Positions 1 through 7,249 of a stretch of 64,000 bases of DNA are shown here, piece by piece. The notes below the pieces were generated by a model that ran no database searches, had not been told where the DNA came from, and saw only the letters and a list, made by a program, of their open reading frames with translations. Positions within the stretch are counted from its first letter, which is position 1; each line of letters opens with the position of its first letter. Both the position numbers and the translations under genes were made by a program. This DNA is from an uncultured Clostridia bacterium (lineage in GTDB: Bacteria > Bacillota > Clostridia > TANB77 > CAG-508): the NCBI GenBank assembly GCA_934183325.1, contig CAKPSH010000008.1, positions 1-64,000 on the forward strand, in the 5' to 3' direction.

Positions 1-2
1 AA

Positions 3-83
3 GGGGATAATGTTAGATGTTTGGCTAAAAGAATAATGGGCGTTGGCAGCGGATTTGTAATCAGAACATGTTACAATAAATAA
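3..83 (+). CDS. C-terminal end of an unidentified protein (cut by window start)
   Basis: An open frame entering from the left edge reads GDNVRCLAKRIMGVGSGF and a few more residues before a TAA at 81-83. It has no start in the window and is only 26 residues, so no family can be named. Its base composition (GGGCGTTGGCAGCGG) is richer in G+C than the next gene. It probably ends just upstream of, or overlaps, the membrane glycosyltransferase that follows. Low confidence that it is a real gene end. Confidence 0.35.
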   Translation, partial: GDNVRCLAKRIMGVGSGFVIRTCYNK

Positions 84-84
84 A

Positions 85-1491
85 AATAATATTATTTTTA
101 TTTTTGGAATTATTTTAATTGGAATATTAATATATAAAATTACAAATTTAATAAATAATTATATAGAAAAAAAGATATCAAGTAAAAAAATAAAAAATAT
201 ACTTTTTGCTTTTTCATTAATAATTTATATTGTTGCAAATATAATAAATATAATTATTTTTAATCCACCAATTGTTGGAGATCAAATACATGCTTATAAT
301 TTAGCACAAACTTTTTATAATGGAAATTTGGAAGAATTTTTACCGAATTTAACTTATGCAGGAATTCCACTAAGTTCATATATGCAAAAATACCATCAAC
401 AAATTAGTTTGGCATTTGTTTTTAGTATATTTTTTAGAATTATACATTTTGATGGTATAGGAATATTAAGAGTTTTAAATATAATTGGAAATATATTTAC
501 ATTTATTGCTTTATATAAAATAATGAATCAATTATCTAAAGATTATAAAGTAAATAAAATATTAGGAATTATATTAATACTTACATTTATTCCTTTAATT
601 TTATTAAATACTTTTATATATGGGGATTTATTAAGCTTAGGTTTATCTTTATTTTCTGTATATTTTATGATGAAATATACGGAAACAAAAAAATTAGTAT
701 ATCCAATTAGCGCATCAATATTTATGATGATAGCATATATGATGAGAATGAATTGTTTAATATATATAATTGCAACTGTTATATATTTAATTTTAGATAT
801 AATAAAAAATTATAAAATAAATACTAAAAAAGAAAAAATAATACAATGCTTAATTATTATCTTATATATTATTTTATCTATGATACCAACAACATTGGTT
901 CAAAAATATTATTTAAACAAATATAATTTAAAACAAGAAGAAGCATATCCTAATATAAGTTATTTCTTAATGGCAATGGAAGAATCATGGAGAGAAAATG
1001 GCTGGTATAACGAAGATATAGGAGAATATGCACTAAAAAACACAGAAAATGCAAAAATAGAATATCCTGAAAAAATAAAAGAAAGATTAAAATATTTTAT
1101 AAATAATCCAGGATATACTATAGATTTTTATTTTAAAAAAGTTGCCTCTATGTGGGCAGAAAATACATATTCTTCAGTAAGAAGTAATATTGGAGACGAA
1201 GATGAAGCAAAGAAAATTTATGAACCATTAGCCTGTTATGAAAAAGCAATGCTAATGTTAAGCTCAGTTTGCTGTTTAATAACTATTATAAAAAATAAAA
1301 ATAATTTATCTTTAGATTTAATATTTTTAATAACTATTTTTATAGGTGGTTTTGCTTTTCATATATTATGGGAAGCTAAATCAAGATATATAATACCATA
1401 TATAGTAGTTTTAATTCCTATTGCATCAATAATAATTGATAGAAAAGAAATAATGAAAAAAGATAAAATTAAATTATTAGATGAAAAATAG
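85..1491 (+). CDS. GT-C fold membrane glycosyltransferase-like protein, start unresolved
   Basis: A polytopic membrane protein of the ArnT/GT39-like type, which would transfer a sugar from a lipid carrier outside the membrane. The first usual start codon in frame is TTG at 328 (387 residues), but the same frame stays open back to a TAA at 58-60. The upstream part encodes two hydrophobic helices and then PPIVGDQIHAYNLAQTFY; the acidic residue after the first membrane helix (here GDQ) is the catalytic position in this superfamily. The TTG start would remove it, so the real protein almost certainly begins earlier. No ATG, GTG or TTG lies in frame between 61 and 328, so either an unusual start (ATT/ATA) is used or a base error or frameshift near 60-90 hides it. 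The start given is only the approximate beginning of the extended frame. About 8-10 further hydrophobic segments follow; substrate unknown. Confidence 0.6.
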   Translation, partial: NNIIFIFGIILIGILIYKITNLINNYIEKKISSKKIKNILFAFSLIIYIVANIINIIIFNPPIVGDQIHAYNLAQTFYNGNLEEFLPNLTYAGIPLSSYMQKYHQQISLAFVFSIFFRIIHFDGIGILRVLNIIGNIFTFIALYKIMNQLSKDYKVNKILGIILILTFIPLILLNTFIYGDLLSLGLSLFSVYFMMKYTETKKLVYPISASIFMMIAYMMRMNCLIYIIATVIYLILDIIKNYKINTKKEKIIQCLIIILYIILSMIPTTLVQKYYLNKYNLKQEEAYPNISYFLMAMEESWRENGWYNEDIGEYALKNTENAKIEYPEKIKERLKYFINNPGYTIDFYFKKVASMWAENTYSSVRSNIGDEDEAKKIYEPLACYEKAMLMLSSVCCLITIIKNKNNLSLDLIFLITIFIGGFAFHILWEAKSRYIIPYIVVLIPIASIIIDRKEIMKKDKIKLLDEK

Positions 1492-1507
1492 AATAAATAT
1501 AAAAAAT

Positions 1508-1534
1508 AAAAATCCCTTGTAAAAAGGGATTTTT
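1508..1534. terminator. Bidirectional intrinsic terminator
   Basis: Perfect 11-bp stem AAAAATCCCTT / AAGGGATTTTT with loop GTAAA. The A and T runs let it serve both the glycosyltransferase on the plus strand and the convergent HdeD-like gene on the minus strand. Confidence 0.85.
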
Positions 1535-1546
1535 ATTTATAAATAT

Positions 1547-2098
1547 TTAATTATAAAAGAATTCTTTAATATTTTTCATAAATATAATATTTTCAATTAT
1601 ATCAATTACAGCATATATAATCATAAACACACCAATTGTAACAATAATTGCTCCTGAATTTAAAGTTACATATAAACCACAGCAGAACATTGCAATAGAT
1701 AAAATTAAACTATAAATCCATATAGGTAAATTTAAGCTTTTTAGTTTAAAAGAAGCATTAACTTCAATAATTGATGTATATACTATCCATAAACCTATAA
1801 TAATTCTAAAGATAGAATTAATTGTTGAACTAAATAACATAATACAAATTCCTAACATTATTGCAGTAAAACCATAAGCCATATCATAATTTAATACATC
1901 ATATTTTCCTTGAGAAGCAATGTAATTTATTATTTTATAAATACCAGCTATGATGAATATTGCACCAAGAATATATGCTACTACTTTTAAGGTACTATCA
2001 GGTTGCCATATTAAAATTCCACCTAATATACCAAAAACTATGGCTTCTAAAATTGAAACTAAGCTTTTCTTTTTTGATAATTTTTCTAAGTATTCCAT
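1547..2098 (-). CDS. DUF308 / HdeD-like membrane protein
   Basis: A 183-residue integral membrane protein with six hydrophobic segments arranged as two similar three-helix units, the pattern of the HdeD/DUF308 family (acid-resistance membrane proteins in enterobacteria; role in Firmicutes unknown). The start ATG at 2098 is preceded by GGAGGGATAAT, a good ribosome binding site. It is a single gene, convergent with the glycosyltransferase. The family assignment rests on length, topology and the repeated IxxGxxxIxxxI helices; the function is not known. Confidence 0.75.
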   Translation of the reverse strand: MEYLEKLSKKKSLVSILEAIVFGILGGILIWQPDSTLKVVAYILGAIFIIAGIYKIINYIASQGKYDVLNYDMAYGFTAIMLGICIMLFSSTINSIFRIIIGLWIVYTSIIEVNASFKLKSLNLPIWIYSLILSIAMFCCGLYVTLNSGAIIVTIGVFMIIYAVIDIIENIIFMKNIKEFFYN

Positions 2099-2208
2099 AT
2101 TATCCCTCCATTTATTATTAAATTTAATATAATGTTAAATATTGTGCAAAAGTATTATATATTAAATTCTTAAAATCGTCAATTAAAAGGGGACGGTGAG
2201 TGAAAACA

Positions 2209-2258
2209 TAAAAAATGAACCATCTTTATTAAACTTTTTGGTCTAATAAAGAGGGTTC
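2209..2258 (-). terminator. Terminator of the CapA-family gene
   Basis: On the minus strand a 15-base stem GAACCCTCTTTATTA pairs with TAATAAAGATGGTTC (two imperfect pairs) and is followed by ATTTTTTATG. It lies directly after the stop codon of the gene ending at 2283. Confidence 0.8.
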
Positions 2259-2282
2259 ACTTCAGGTTATCTCTTTTTATGA

Positions 2283-3515
2283 TTATTGCATACTTTCGAT
2301 TTTATCTATCCTTTTTAAAGCAGATTTAAATGTATTATAAAGTGAGGCACTAATTGAACTATTTCCATTTTCATATTGTGAAATTGTTGTTTTTAAATCG
2401 ATTAGTTTATATCTATCTTTTGTTCCAGAACCTTTATTATAACAATATACTGGAATATAGCTTATATCATCAATACTGATTTTTCCTGTTTCTCCAGATT
2501 TAGTTATTTGTAAATTTAAAATTATAGTATCTTGAGTATTTATATCTGTTTGATTAGAAACAAAGTTACCTAAAGAATAGATTACAAATCCATCTTTAAC
2601 TGAACCATCTTCTAAAGTTATAGTTCTTTTTTCCATAGGTTGAAGAACATGAGCATGGCTACCAAGTATAACATCAACTCCATTATCGAATAAGAAATCA
2701 GCAAGTTCCTTTTGTTCATTATTTGGTGTTGTGGCATATTCAATTCCCCAGTGCATATTTACACAAAGCATATCAACATTAAGTTCTTTCGCAGAAGCTA
2801 TCTGTTTACGGATTAGGTCTTTATCGATTAAATTGACACTGTATTCTTTTCCAGCAGGAATGCTAATTCCGTTAGTTCCGTATGTAAATGCAAGAAATGC
2901 AATATTTATTCCATTGACATTTTTTACTAAAATTTTATTTTGTTCTTCAATACTTCTGGATGTTCCCATATGGTCAAATCCAAGACTATCCAATGTATCT
3001 AGAGTATTTGTAATTCCTGAATAACCTTTATCCATACAGTGATTATTTGCTGTACATAAAACGTCTACACCAATGTCTTTTATTGCTTTCCCTAATTCTG
3101 CAGGAGAATTAAAGGTAGGATATCCACTATATCCACGAGCTTCTCCAGCAAAAGTGGTCTCCAAATTACCAATAGTTATATCTGCCTTAGATGTATAAGT
3201 AGATATATCAGTAAAAAATGGTGAAAAGTCATAAGTTTTGGTAGATGCATTGTAAGCAGCTTTATAATTTGGACCATGACACATAATATCACCAATAGCA
3301 GAAAGAGTAATGGTAATATCTTCTTTTTTCGCTTCTTGAACAGTATTATCTTGAGATGAATAATTATTGTTATTATCATGATTTGTCTTAGTAGAAATAC
3401 CATATCCTATGCGAAAAATAATAACACCAACTACCATAAGGAAAAGGATGATACGAGACCAATAAATTTTACGTTTTCCTTTTTTCTTTTTATAAGAGTG
3501 TTTTGAGTTTTTCAT
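2283..3515 (-). CDS. CapA/PgsA-family poly-gamma-glutamate-type metallophosphoesterase
   Basis: A 410-residue membrane-anchored protein: basic N-terminus, one transmembrane helix (about 20-40), a polar Asn-rich linker, then a calcineurin-like CapA domain. Visible metal-site motifs are GDIMCHG, GNLETTF, ANNHCMDKG, NMHWGIEY and GSHAHVLQ, in the order expected for PGA_cap proteins. Members act at the cell surface in capsule or polyglutamate synthesis, but solitary copies without capBC, as here, have no proven role. No other capsule gene is adjacent. GGAGGAATAAT precedes the start. Transcription is divergent from the ABC-F gene. Confidence 0.88.
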   Translation of the reverse strand: MKNSKHSYKKKKGKRKIYWSRIILFLMVVGVIIFRIGYGISTKTNHDNNNNYSSQDNTVQEAKKEDITITLSAIGDIMCHGPNYKAAYNASTKTYDFSPFFTDISTYTSKADITIGNLETTFAGEARGYSGYPTFNSPAELGKAIKDIGVDVLCTANNHCMDKGYSGITNTLDTLDSLGFDHMGTSRSIEEQNKILVKNVNGINIAFLAFTYGTNGISIPAGKEYSVNLIDKDLIRKQIASAKELNVDMLCVNMHWGIEYATTPNNEQKELADFLFDNGVDVILGSHAHVLQPMEKRTITLEDGSVKDGFVIYSLGNFVSNQTDINTQDTIILNLQITKSGETGKISIDDISYIPVYCYNKGSGTKDRYKLIDLKTTISQYENGNSSISASLYNTFKSALKRIDKIESMQ

Positions 3516-3543
3516 ATTATTCCTCCAATAAAATTATATGTAT

Positions 3544-3572
3544 AAAATATCACATAATAGGATAAAATTCAA
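3544..3572 (-). promoter_or_regulatory. Sigma-A promoter for the CapA-family gene
   Basis: On the minus strand TTGAAT (3572-3567), a 17-base spacer and TATTTT (3549-3544), about 30 bases upstream of the start codon. Confidence 0.6.
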
Positions 3573-3607
3573 CAAATTATGAGTTTTATTATTGTAAAAT
3601 AATTGGG

Positions 3608-3636
3608 TTGATAAATTGGAAAAAGTAGTATATAAT
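3608..3636 (+). promoter_or_regulatory. Sigma-A promoter for the ABC-F gene
   Basis: TTGATA at 3608-3613, 17-base spacer, perfect TATAAT at 3631-3636, 33 bases before the ATG. Divergent from the CapA promoter 36 bases away. Confidence 0.75.
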
Positions 3637-3668
3637 ATTAATATTGTTAAATCGAGAGGAGAAGGAAA

Positions 3669-5249
3669 ATGCTAGTATCAACAGGAGTTACAATTAGATT
3701 TGGAAAAAGAGTTTTATTTGAAGATGTAAATATAAGATTTGGTAAAGGAAATTGTTATGGAATAATAGGTGCTAACGGAGCTGGAAAATCTACTTTTTTA
3801 AAAGTTTTATCTGGTGAAATAGAACCAAGCAAGGGAGAAGTTACTCATGATAAAACAGAAAGAGTATCTGTTTTAAAACAAGACCACTTTGCTTTTGAGG
3901 ATTATAAAGTTATAGAAACAGTAATAATGGGAAATGAAGAATTATACAAAATAATGAAAGAAAAAGAGGCAATATATGCAAAACCAGATTTTTCAGAAGA
4001 AGATGGAATGAGAGCAGCTAAATTGGAAGAAAGATTTGCTGAATTAGATGGTTGGAATGCAGAGGCTGATGCTGCAACACTTTTAAATGATTTAGGAATA
4101 TTAAGTGGTATTCATGAGAAATATATGAAAGAAATTGAAGCAAAAGATAAAGTTAAGGTATTATTAGCTCAAGCATTGTTTGGAAATCCAGATATATTAT
4201 TACTTGATGAGCCTACAAATGATTTGGATTTAAAAACAATAGATTGGTTACAAGAATTTTTAATTAATTTTGAAAATACAGTAATTGTAGTATCACATGA
4301 TAGATATTTCTTAAATAAAGTTTGTACACATATTGCAGATGTTGACTTTGGAAAAATAACTGTTTATCCAGGAAACTATGATTTCTGGTATGAATCAAGT
4401 CAGTTAGCACTAAGACAAGCTAAAGAGGCAAATAAGAAGAAAGAAGAAAAGATAAAAGAATTACAAGATTTCATTGCAAGATTTAGTGCAAATGCATCAA
4501 AATCAAAACAGGCTACATCAAGAAAGAAATCACTAGAAAAAATAGAATTAGAAGAAATTAAACCTTCAAATAGAAAATATCCATATATTGATTTTAAACC
4601 AGATAGAGAACCTGGAAAAGAAATTTTGAAGGTTGAAAAAATTTCTAAAACTGTAAATGGAGAAAAGGTATTGGATAATATATCTTTTACGGTAAAGAGT
4701 AATGACAAGATTGCATTTTTGGCAGACAATGAAATTGCAAAAACAGTATTATTTCAAATTATTGCAGGTGAATTAGAACCAGATGAAGGAACTGTAACAT
4801 GGGGAACAACTATTTCAAATGCTTATTTCCCAAAAGATAATAATTATCTATTTACACAAGATGTTAGTATTACAGATTGGTTAAGACAATATTCAAGAGA
4901 TCCAGATGAAACATATGTTAGAGGATTTTTAGGAAGAATGCTGTTTTCAGGTGAGGAAGCATTGAAGAAAGTTAAAGTATTATCAGGAGGAGAGAAAGTT
5001 AGATGTGTACTTTCAAAATTAATGCTTTCAGGTGCAAATTTCTTAATTTTTGATGAACCAACAAATCATTTGGATATGGAAAGTATAACATCAATAAATG
5101 AGGCAATGATTAAATTTAAAGGAAATATTTTATTTACTTCACATGATCATCAATTAACACAAACTGTTGCAAATAGAATTATAGACATTAAAAAGGATAA
5201 GGTTATTGATAAAGAATGTACTTATAATGAATATTTAGAAATAGAATAA
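3669..5249 (+). CDS. ABC-F family ATPase (YbiT/YkpA-like)
   Basis: A 526-residue soluble protein with two ABC cassettes joined by a charged coiled-coil linker and no membrane helices, the ABC-F architecture of ribosome-associated translation factors. The first cassette has Walker A GANGAGKST (about 35-43) and Walker B LLLDEPTNDLD, but its signature region reads EIEAKDKVKVLLAQ instead of LSGGQ. The second has an intact signature LSGGEKVRCVLSKL and LIFDEPTNHLDM, but its Walker A is reduced to DNEIAKTVL, keeping the Lys and Thr only. This asymmetric degeneration is common in the YbiT/YkpA subgroup. GAGGAGAAGGAAA precedes the ATG. Housekeeping translation factor rather than a resistance protein, by inference. 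Confidence 0.88.
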   Translation: MLVSTGVTIRFGKRVLFEDVNIRFGKGNCYGIIGANGAGKSTFLKVLSGEIEPSKGEVTHDKTERVSVLKQDHFAFEDYKVIETVIMGNEELYKIMKEKEAIYAKPDFSEEDGMRAAKLEERFAELDGWNAEADAATLLNDLGILSGIHEKYMKEIEAKDKVKVLLAQALFGNPDILLLDEPTNDLDLKTIDWLQEFLINFENTVIVVSHDRYFLNKVCTHIADVDFGKITVYPGNYDFWYESSQLALRQAKEANKKKEEKIKELQDFIARFSANASKSKQATSRKKSLEKIELEEIKPSNRKYPYIDFKPDREPGKEILKVEKISKTVNGEKVLDNISFTVKSNDKIAFLADNEIAKTVLFQIIAGELEPDEGTVTWGTTISNAYFPKDNNYLFTQDVSITDWLRQYSRDPDETYVRGFLGRMLFSGEEALKKVKVLSGGEKVRCVLSKLMLSGANFLIFDEPTNHLDMESITSINEAMIKFKGNILFTSHDHQLTQTVANRIIDIKKDKVIDKECTYNEYLEIE

Positions 5250-5280
5250 AAACATCCTAGGCATAGCCTAGGGTGTTTTT
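5248..5280. terminator. Bidirectional terminator between ABC-F and HD-GYP genes
   Basis: Stem AAAAACATCCTAGGC / GCCTAGGGTGTTTTT with a three-base loop. It overlaps the last bases of the ABC-F stop codon and touches the stop codon of the convergent HD-GYP gene, so both genes share it. Confidence 0.85.
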
Positions 5281-6343
5281 ATACTGGAAATTTTTTTCTT
5301 ATTTCTTCAATTTCATCAAAATGATTATTTAGAATATCTAAAAATACATCTGCTATTTGAGGATCAAATTGAGTTCCCTTGCAACGTTCAATTTCTGAAA
5401 TTACAACATCCATTGAAAGAGGATTACGATAAGAACGTTTTGAAGTCATTGCATCAAAGGTATCTGCAACAGCAGTTATTCTTGCCAAGTAAGGTATATT
5501 TTCTCCTGAAAGTTGAGATGGGTAACCTTTACCATCATATCTTTCATGATGATATTTAACAATTGGTAATAAATCACTAAAGATAGAAGCATTAGATAAA
5601 ATACGAACACCGGTTAAAGGATGCTCTTTTATTTTAGCATATTCTTCATCAGTTAATTTATCTTGTTTTAATAATATACTATCTGGAATACCAATTTTAC
5701 CGATATCATGAAACAAACCACCAACTCTAAGTGTTTCTAATTCAGCAGGAGAAATATTTAAATATTTTCCTAATAATACTGAATATTCAGAAACTCTATC
5801 AGAGTGTCCTCTGGTATAAGGATCTTTTGCTTCAACCGTATATCTTAATGCTTGAATACTTTCTATGTATGATTTTTGTAATTTATCATTAGCCTCAACA
5901 AGTTTGCTATTTATTTCTTTAATAAGATTCATTTGTGCAATTGATTTTATTCCTGATTCAATTAATAAAAGTAATTGATCAAATTTATCACTTTTTTCAC
6001 AATAACCTTGAATATCTAGTCTTTTAATTGTTTCAAGTGGAGGAGCTAAGTCTTTATGACCAGTTAATAATAGAATATACAATTCTTTATTAAATTTTCT
6101 TATTTCTTCAACGACTTGATCACCATGAATTGGATCCATTAAAAAGTCTAGAACCATTAAATCAAAATGTTCATTTCTAACTTTTTCGATTGCTTCAAGT
6201 GGATTTGTAATTCCAACTAAATCATATCCTGATCTTTTTAAGAAAACAGATAGGGAATCAACTATTCCTATTTCATCATCAACAACCATAATTTTATATT
6301 TGCTATTTTCGTTATTTGGTTCAGCTTGCATAAATTTTCTCAT
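5279..6343 (-). CDS. Response regulator with HD-GYP phosphodiesterase output
   Basis: Predicted cyclic-di-GMP phosphodiesterase response regulator. From the N-terminus: a receiver domain (acidic pair in VVDDE, phospho-acceptor Asp in LMVLDF), a helical linker, and a HD-GYP domain with HSDRV, LFHDIGKIGIPD and YHHERYDGKGYP. The open frame reaches 6415, but the ATG at 6343 is preferred because GGAGGT sits seven bases upstream, whereas the longer start has no ribosome binding site and lies on the promoter. This gives 354 residues (MRKFMQAEPN...). The adjacent receiver partner or kinase is not in the window. Family function is well established; the signal is unknown. Confidence 0.9.
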   Translation of the reverse strand: MRKFMQAEPNNENSKYKIMVVDDEIGIVDSLSVFLKRSGYDLVGITNPLEAIEKVRNEHFDLMVLDFLMDPIHGDQVVEEIRKFNKELYILLLTGHKDLAPPLETIKRLDIQGYCEKSDKFDQLLLLIESGIKSIAQMNLIKEINSKLVEANDKLQKSYIESIQALRYTVEAKDPYTRGHSDRVSEYSVLLGKYLNISPAELETLRVGGLFHDIGKIGIPDSILLKQDKLTDEEYAKIKEHPLTGVRILSNASIFSDLLPIVKYHHERYDGKGYPSQLSGENIPYLARITAVADTFDAMTSKRSYRNPLSMDVVISEIERCKGTQFDPQIADVFLDILNNHFDEIEEIRKKFPV

Positions 6344-6386
6344 ATAAACGACCTCCATTAAATAAAATGTAAATGACGTTATTTGC

Positions 6387-6415
6387 ATTATATTAATAAT
6401 TAAAAATAAAAGCAA
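6387..6415 (-). promoter_or_regulatory. Sigma-A promoter for the HD-GYP regulator
   Basis: Minus strand TTGCTT (6415-6410), 17-base spacer, perfect TATAAT (6392-6387). It places the transcription start near 6380, downstream of the longest possible start codon at 6415, which supports the internal start at 6343. Confidence 0.8.
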
Positions 6416-6509
6416 GAGATTTTACTGAAAAAGTAAAAATATTTAGATAGGAGTAAGAAAAGAACGAATTAAGAAAGAAATGTTTACATATAAATTATTA
6501 TAAAAGAAT

Positions 6510-6545
6510 AATAAAAAACACAAATGTATTAATACATTTGTGTTT
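6510..6545 (-). terminator. Terminator of the tRNA transcript
   Basis: Perfect 30-base palindrome (6516-6545, arms AAACACAAATGTATT) followed on the minus strand by TTTTTTATT. It lies six bases beyond the 3' end of tRNA-Cys. Confidence 0.85.
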
Positions 6546-6550
6546 AACTT

Positions 6551-6624
6551 TGGAGGCGACACCCGGATTCGGACCGGGGATCAGAGTTTTGCAGACTCGT
6601 GCCTTACCGCTTGGCTATGTCGCC
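6551..6624 (-). tRNA. tRNA-Cys (anticodon GCA)
   Basis: Cloverleaf readable on the minus strand: acceptor GGCGACA / TGTCGCC, discriminator T and encoded CCA, anticodon stem GAGT/ACTC with loop CTGCAAA (anticodon GCA), and T arm CCGG-GTCCGAATC-CGGG. Length 74. Confidence 0.95.
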
Positions 6625-6630
6625 ATAATA

Positions 6631-6704
6631 TGGAGCAGGTAACGGGAATCGGACCCGTAACTAAACCTTGGCAAGGTCTCATTTTACCACTAAACTATAC
6701 CTGC
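6631..6704 (-). tRNA. tRNA-Gly (anticodon GCC)
   Basis: Minus strand cloverleaf with acceptor GCAGGTA / TACCTGC, encoded CCA, anticodon loop TTGCCAA (anticodon GCC) on stem AACC/GGTT, T loop GTCCGATTC. Six bases separate it from tRNA-Cys, so the two are processed from one transcript with tRNA-Gly first. Confidence 0.95.
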
Positions 6705-6735
6705 ATAAATAGACTCTTAAAAAAGTCACTTAAAT

Positions 6736-6764
6736 ATAATACCAAAGCATAATTAAAAAGTCAA
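6736..6764 (-). promoter_or_regulatory. Promoter of the tRNA-Gly/tRNA-Cys operon
   Basis: Minus strand TTGACT (6764-6759), 17-base spacer, TATTAT (6741-6736). The -10 lies 32 bases before the first tRNA base. Confidence 0.8.
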
Positions 6765-6949
6765 GTGTTTTATAAAATATTGTGCTTTTTTGAAAATTTA
6801 ATAAAAAATATTTATACATTCAATTAATTACAAGATGTAAAAAAGTTATATGATATATATATATATATATCATATTTGGTATAATTTATTTTATTCATAA
6901 ATATGTAAAAAGTTCCATTAAAAATGAAGCAACAAATTAACATAAACGG

Positions 6950-6978
6950 TTGAAAGATAAGAAAAAATATTGTATAAT
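6950..6978 (+). promoter_or_regulatory. Sigma-A promoter P1 of the giant surface-protein gene
   Basis: TTGAAA at 6950-6955, 17-base spacer, perfect TATAAT at 6973-6978. It implies an untranslated leader of about 265 bases. Confidence 0.75.
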
Positions 6979-7171
6979 GACATAGTATTAACTATAGTTT
7001 ATATTTATATATAAAAAACAAGGAAAGTGCTAAATCCCTAAATGAATTTGAATATATTATAGTGAGTAGTAACAAAAAAGTAATAATAATGTAAAATTAT
7101 AATGTAAAAAAGATAGAAGTCAGATTTTCCGTAAATATTTATAGAGTAAATTAAACAAAAGAAGAAAGAGA

Positions 7172-7216
7172 AATGTCAATTATTGGTATTGACATTATCA
7201 GAAAAAATTGTAAAAT
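7172..7216 (+). promoter_or_regulatory. Second candidate promoter overlapping an inverted repeat
   Basis: Perfect inverted repeat AATGTCAA / TTGACATT (7172-7179 and 7189-7196, 9-base loop). Its right arm contains a consensus -35 TTGACA (7189-7194), followed after 16 bases by TAAAAT (7211-7216), 33 bases before the ATG. A regulator bound to the repeat would block this promoter; alternatively the repeat is an RNA hairpin in the P1 transcript. Confidence 0.45.
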
Positions 7217-7249
7217 ACAGTTATAAAAAATTAGGAGGAATCACAAGTT

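Larger units (their letters stand above)
6765..7249. other. Long AT-rich intergenic region and leader of the surface-protein gene
   Basis: Nearly 500 bases without a gene. It holds a short TA-dinucleotide tract near 6855-6872, two candidate promoters for the next gene and a hairpin at 7172-7196. I looked for c-di-GMP, c-di-AMP, T-box and other common riboswitch cores in the leader 6985-7249 and did not recognise one. Confidence 0.6.

Noticed and set aside
3669..5249. ABC-F antibiotic resistance determinant
   Set aside because: Sequence resembles the YbiT/YkpA housekeeping group, with degenerate second Walker A, rather than Vga/Lsa/OptrA-type resistance proteins.
6540..6752. Plus-strand open frame of 70 codons
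   Set aside because: It runs through the two tRNA genes read on the wrong strand and their spacer; the tRNA cloverleafs, promoter and terminator explain the region.
6840..6880. TA-dinucleotide tract as possible origin or recombination site
   Set aside because: Short simple-sequence DNA in a very AT-rich spacer; no DnaA boxes or flanking repeats seen.
6985..7249. Riboswitch in the leader of the giant surface-protein gene
   Set aside because: Length is suitable and c-di-GMP control would fit with the HD-GYP gene nearby, but no aptamer core could be read.
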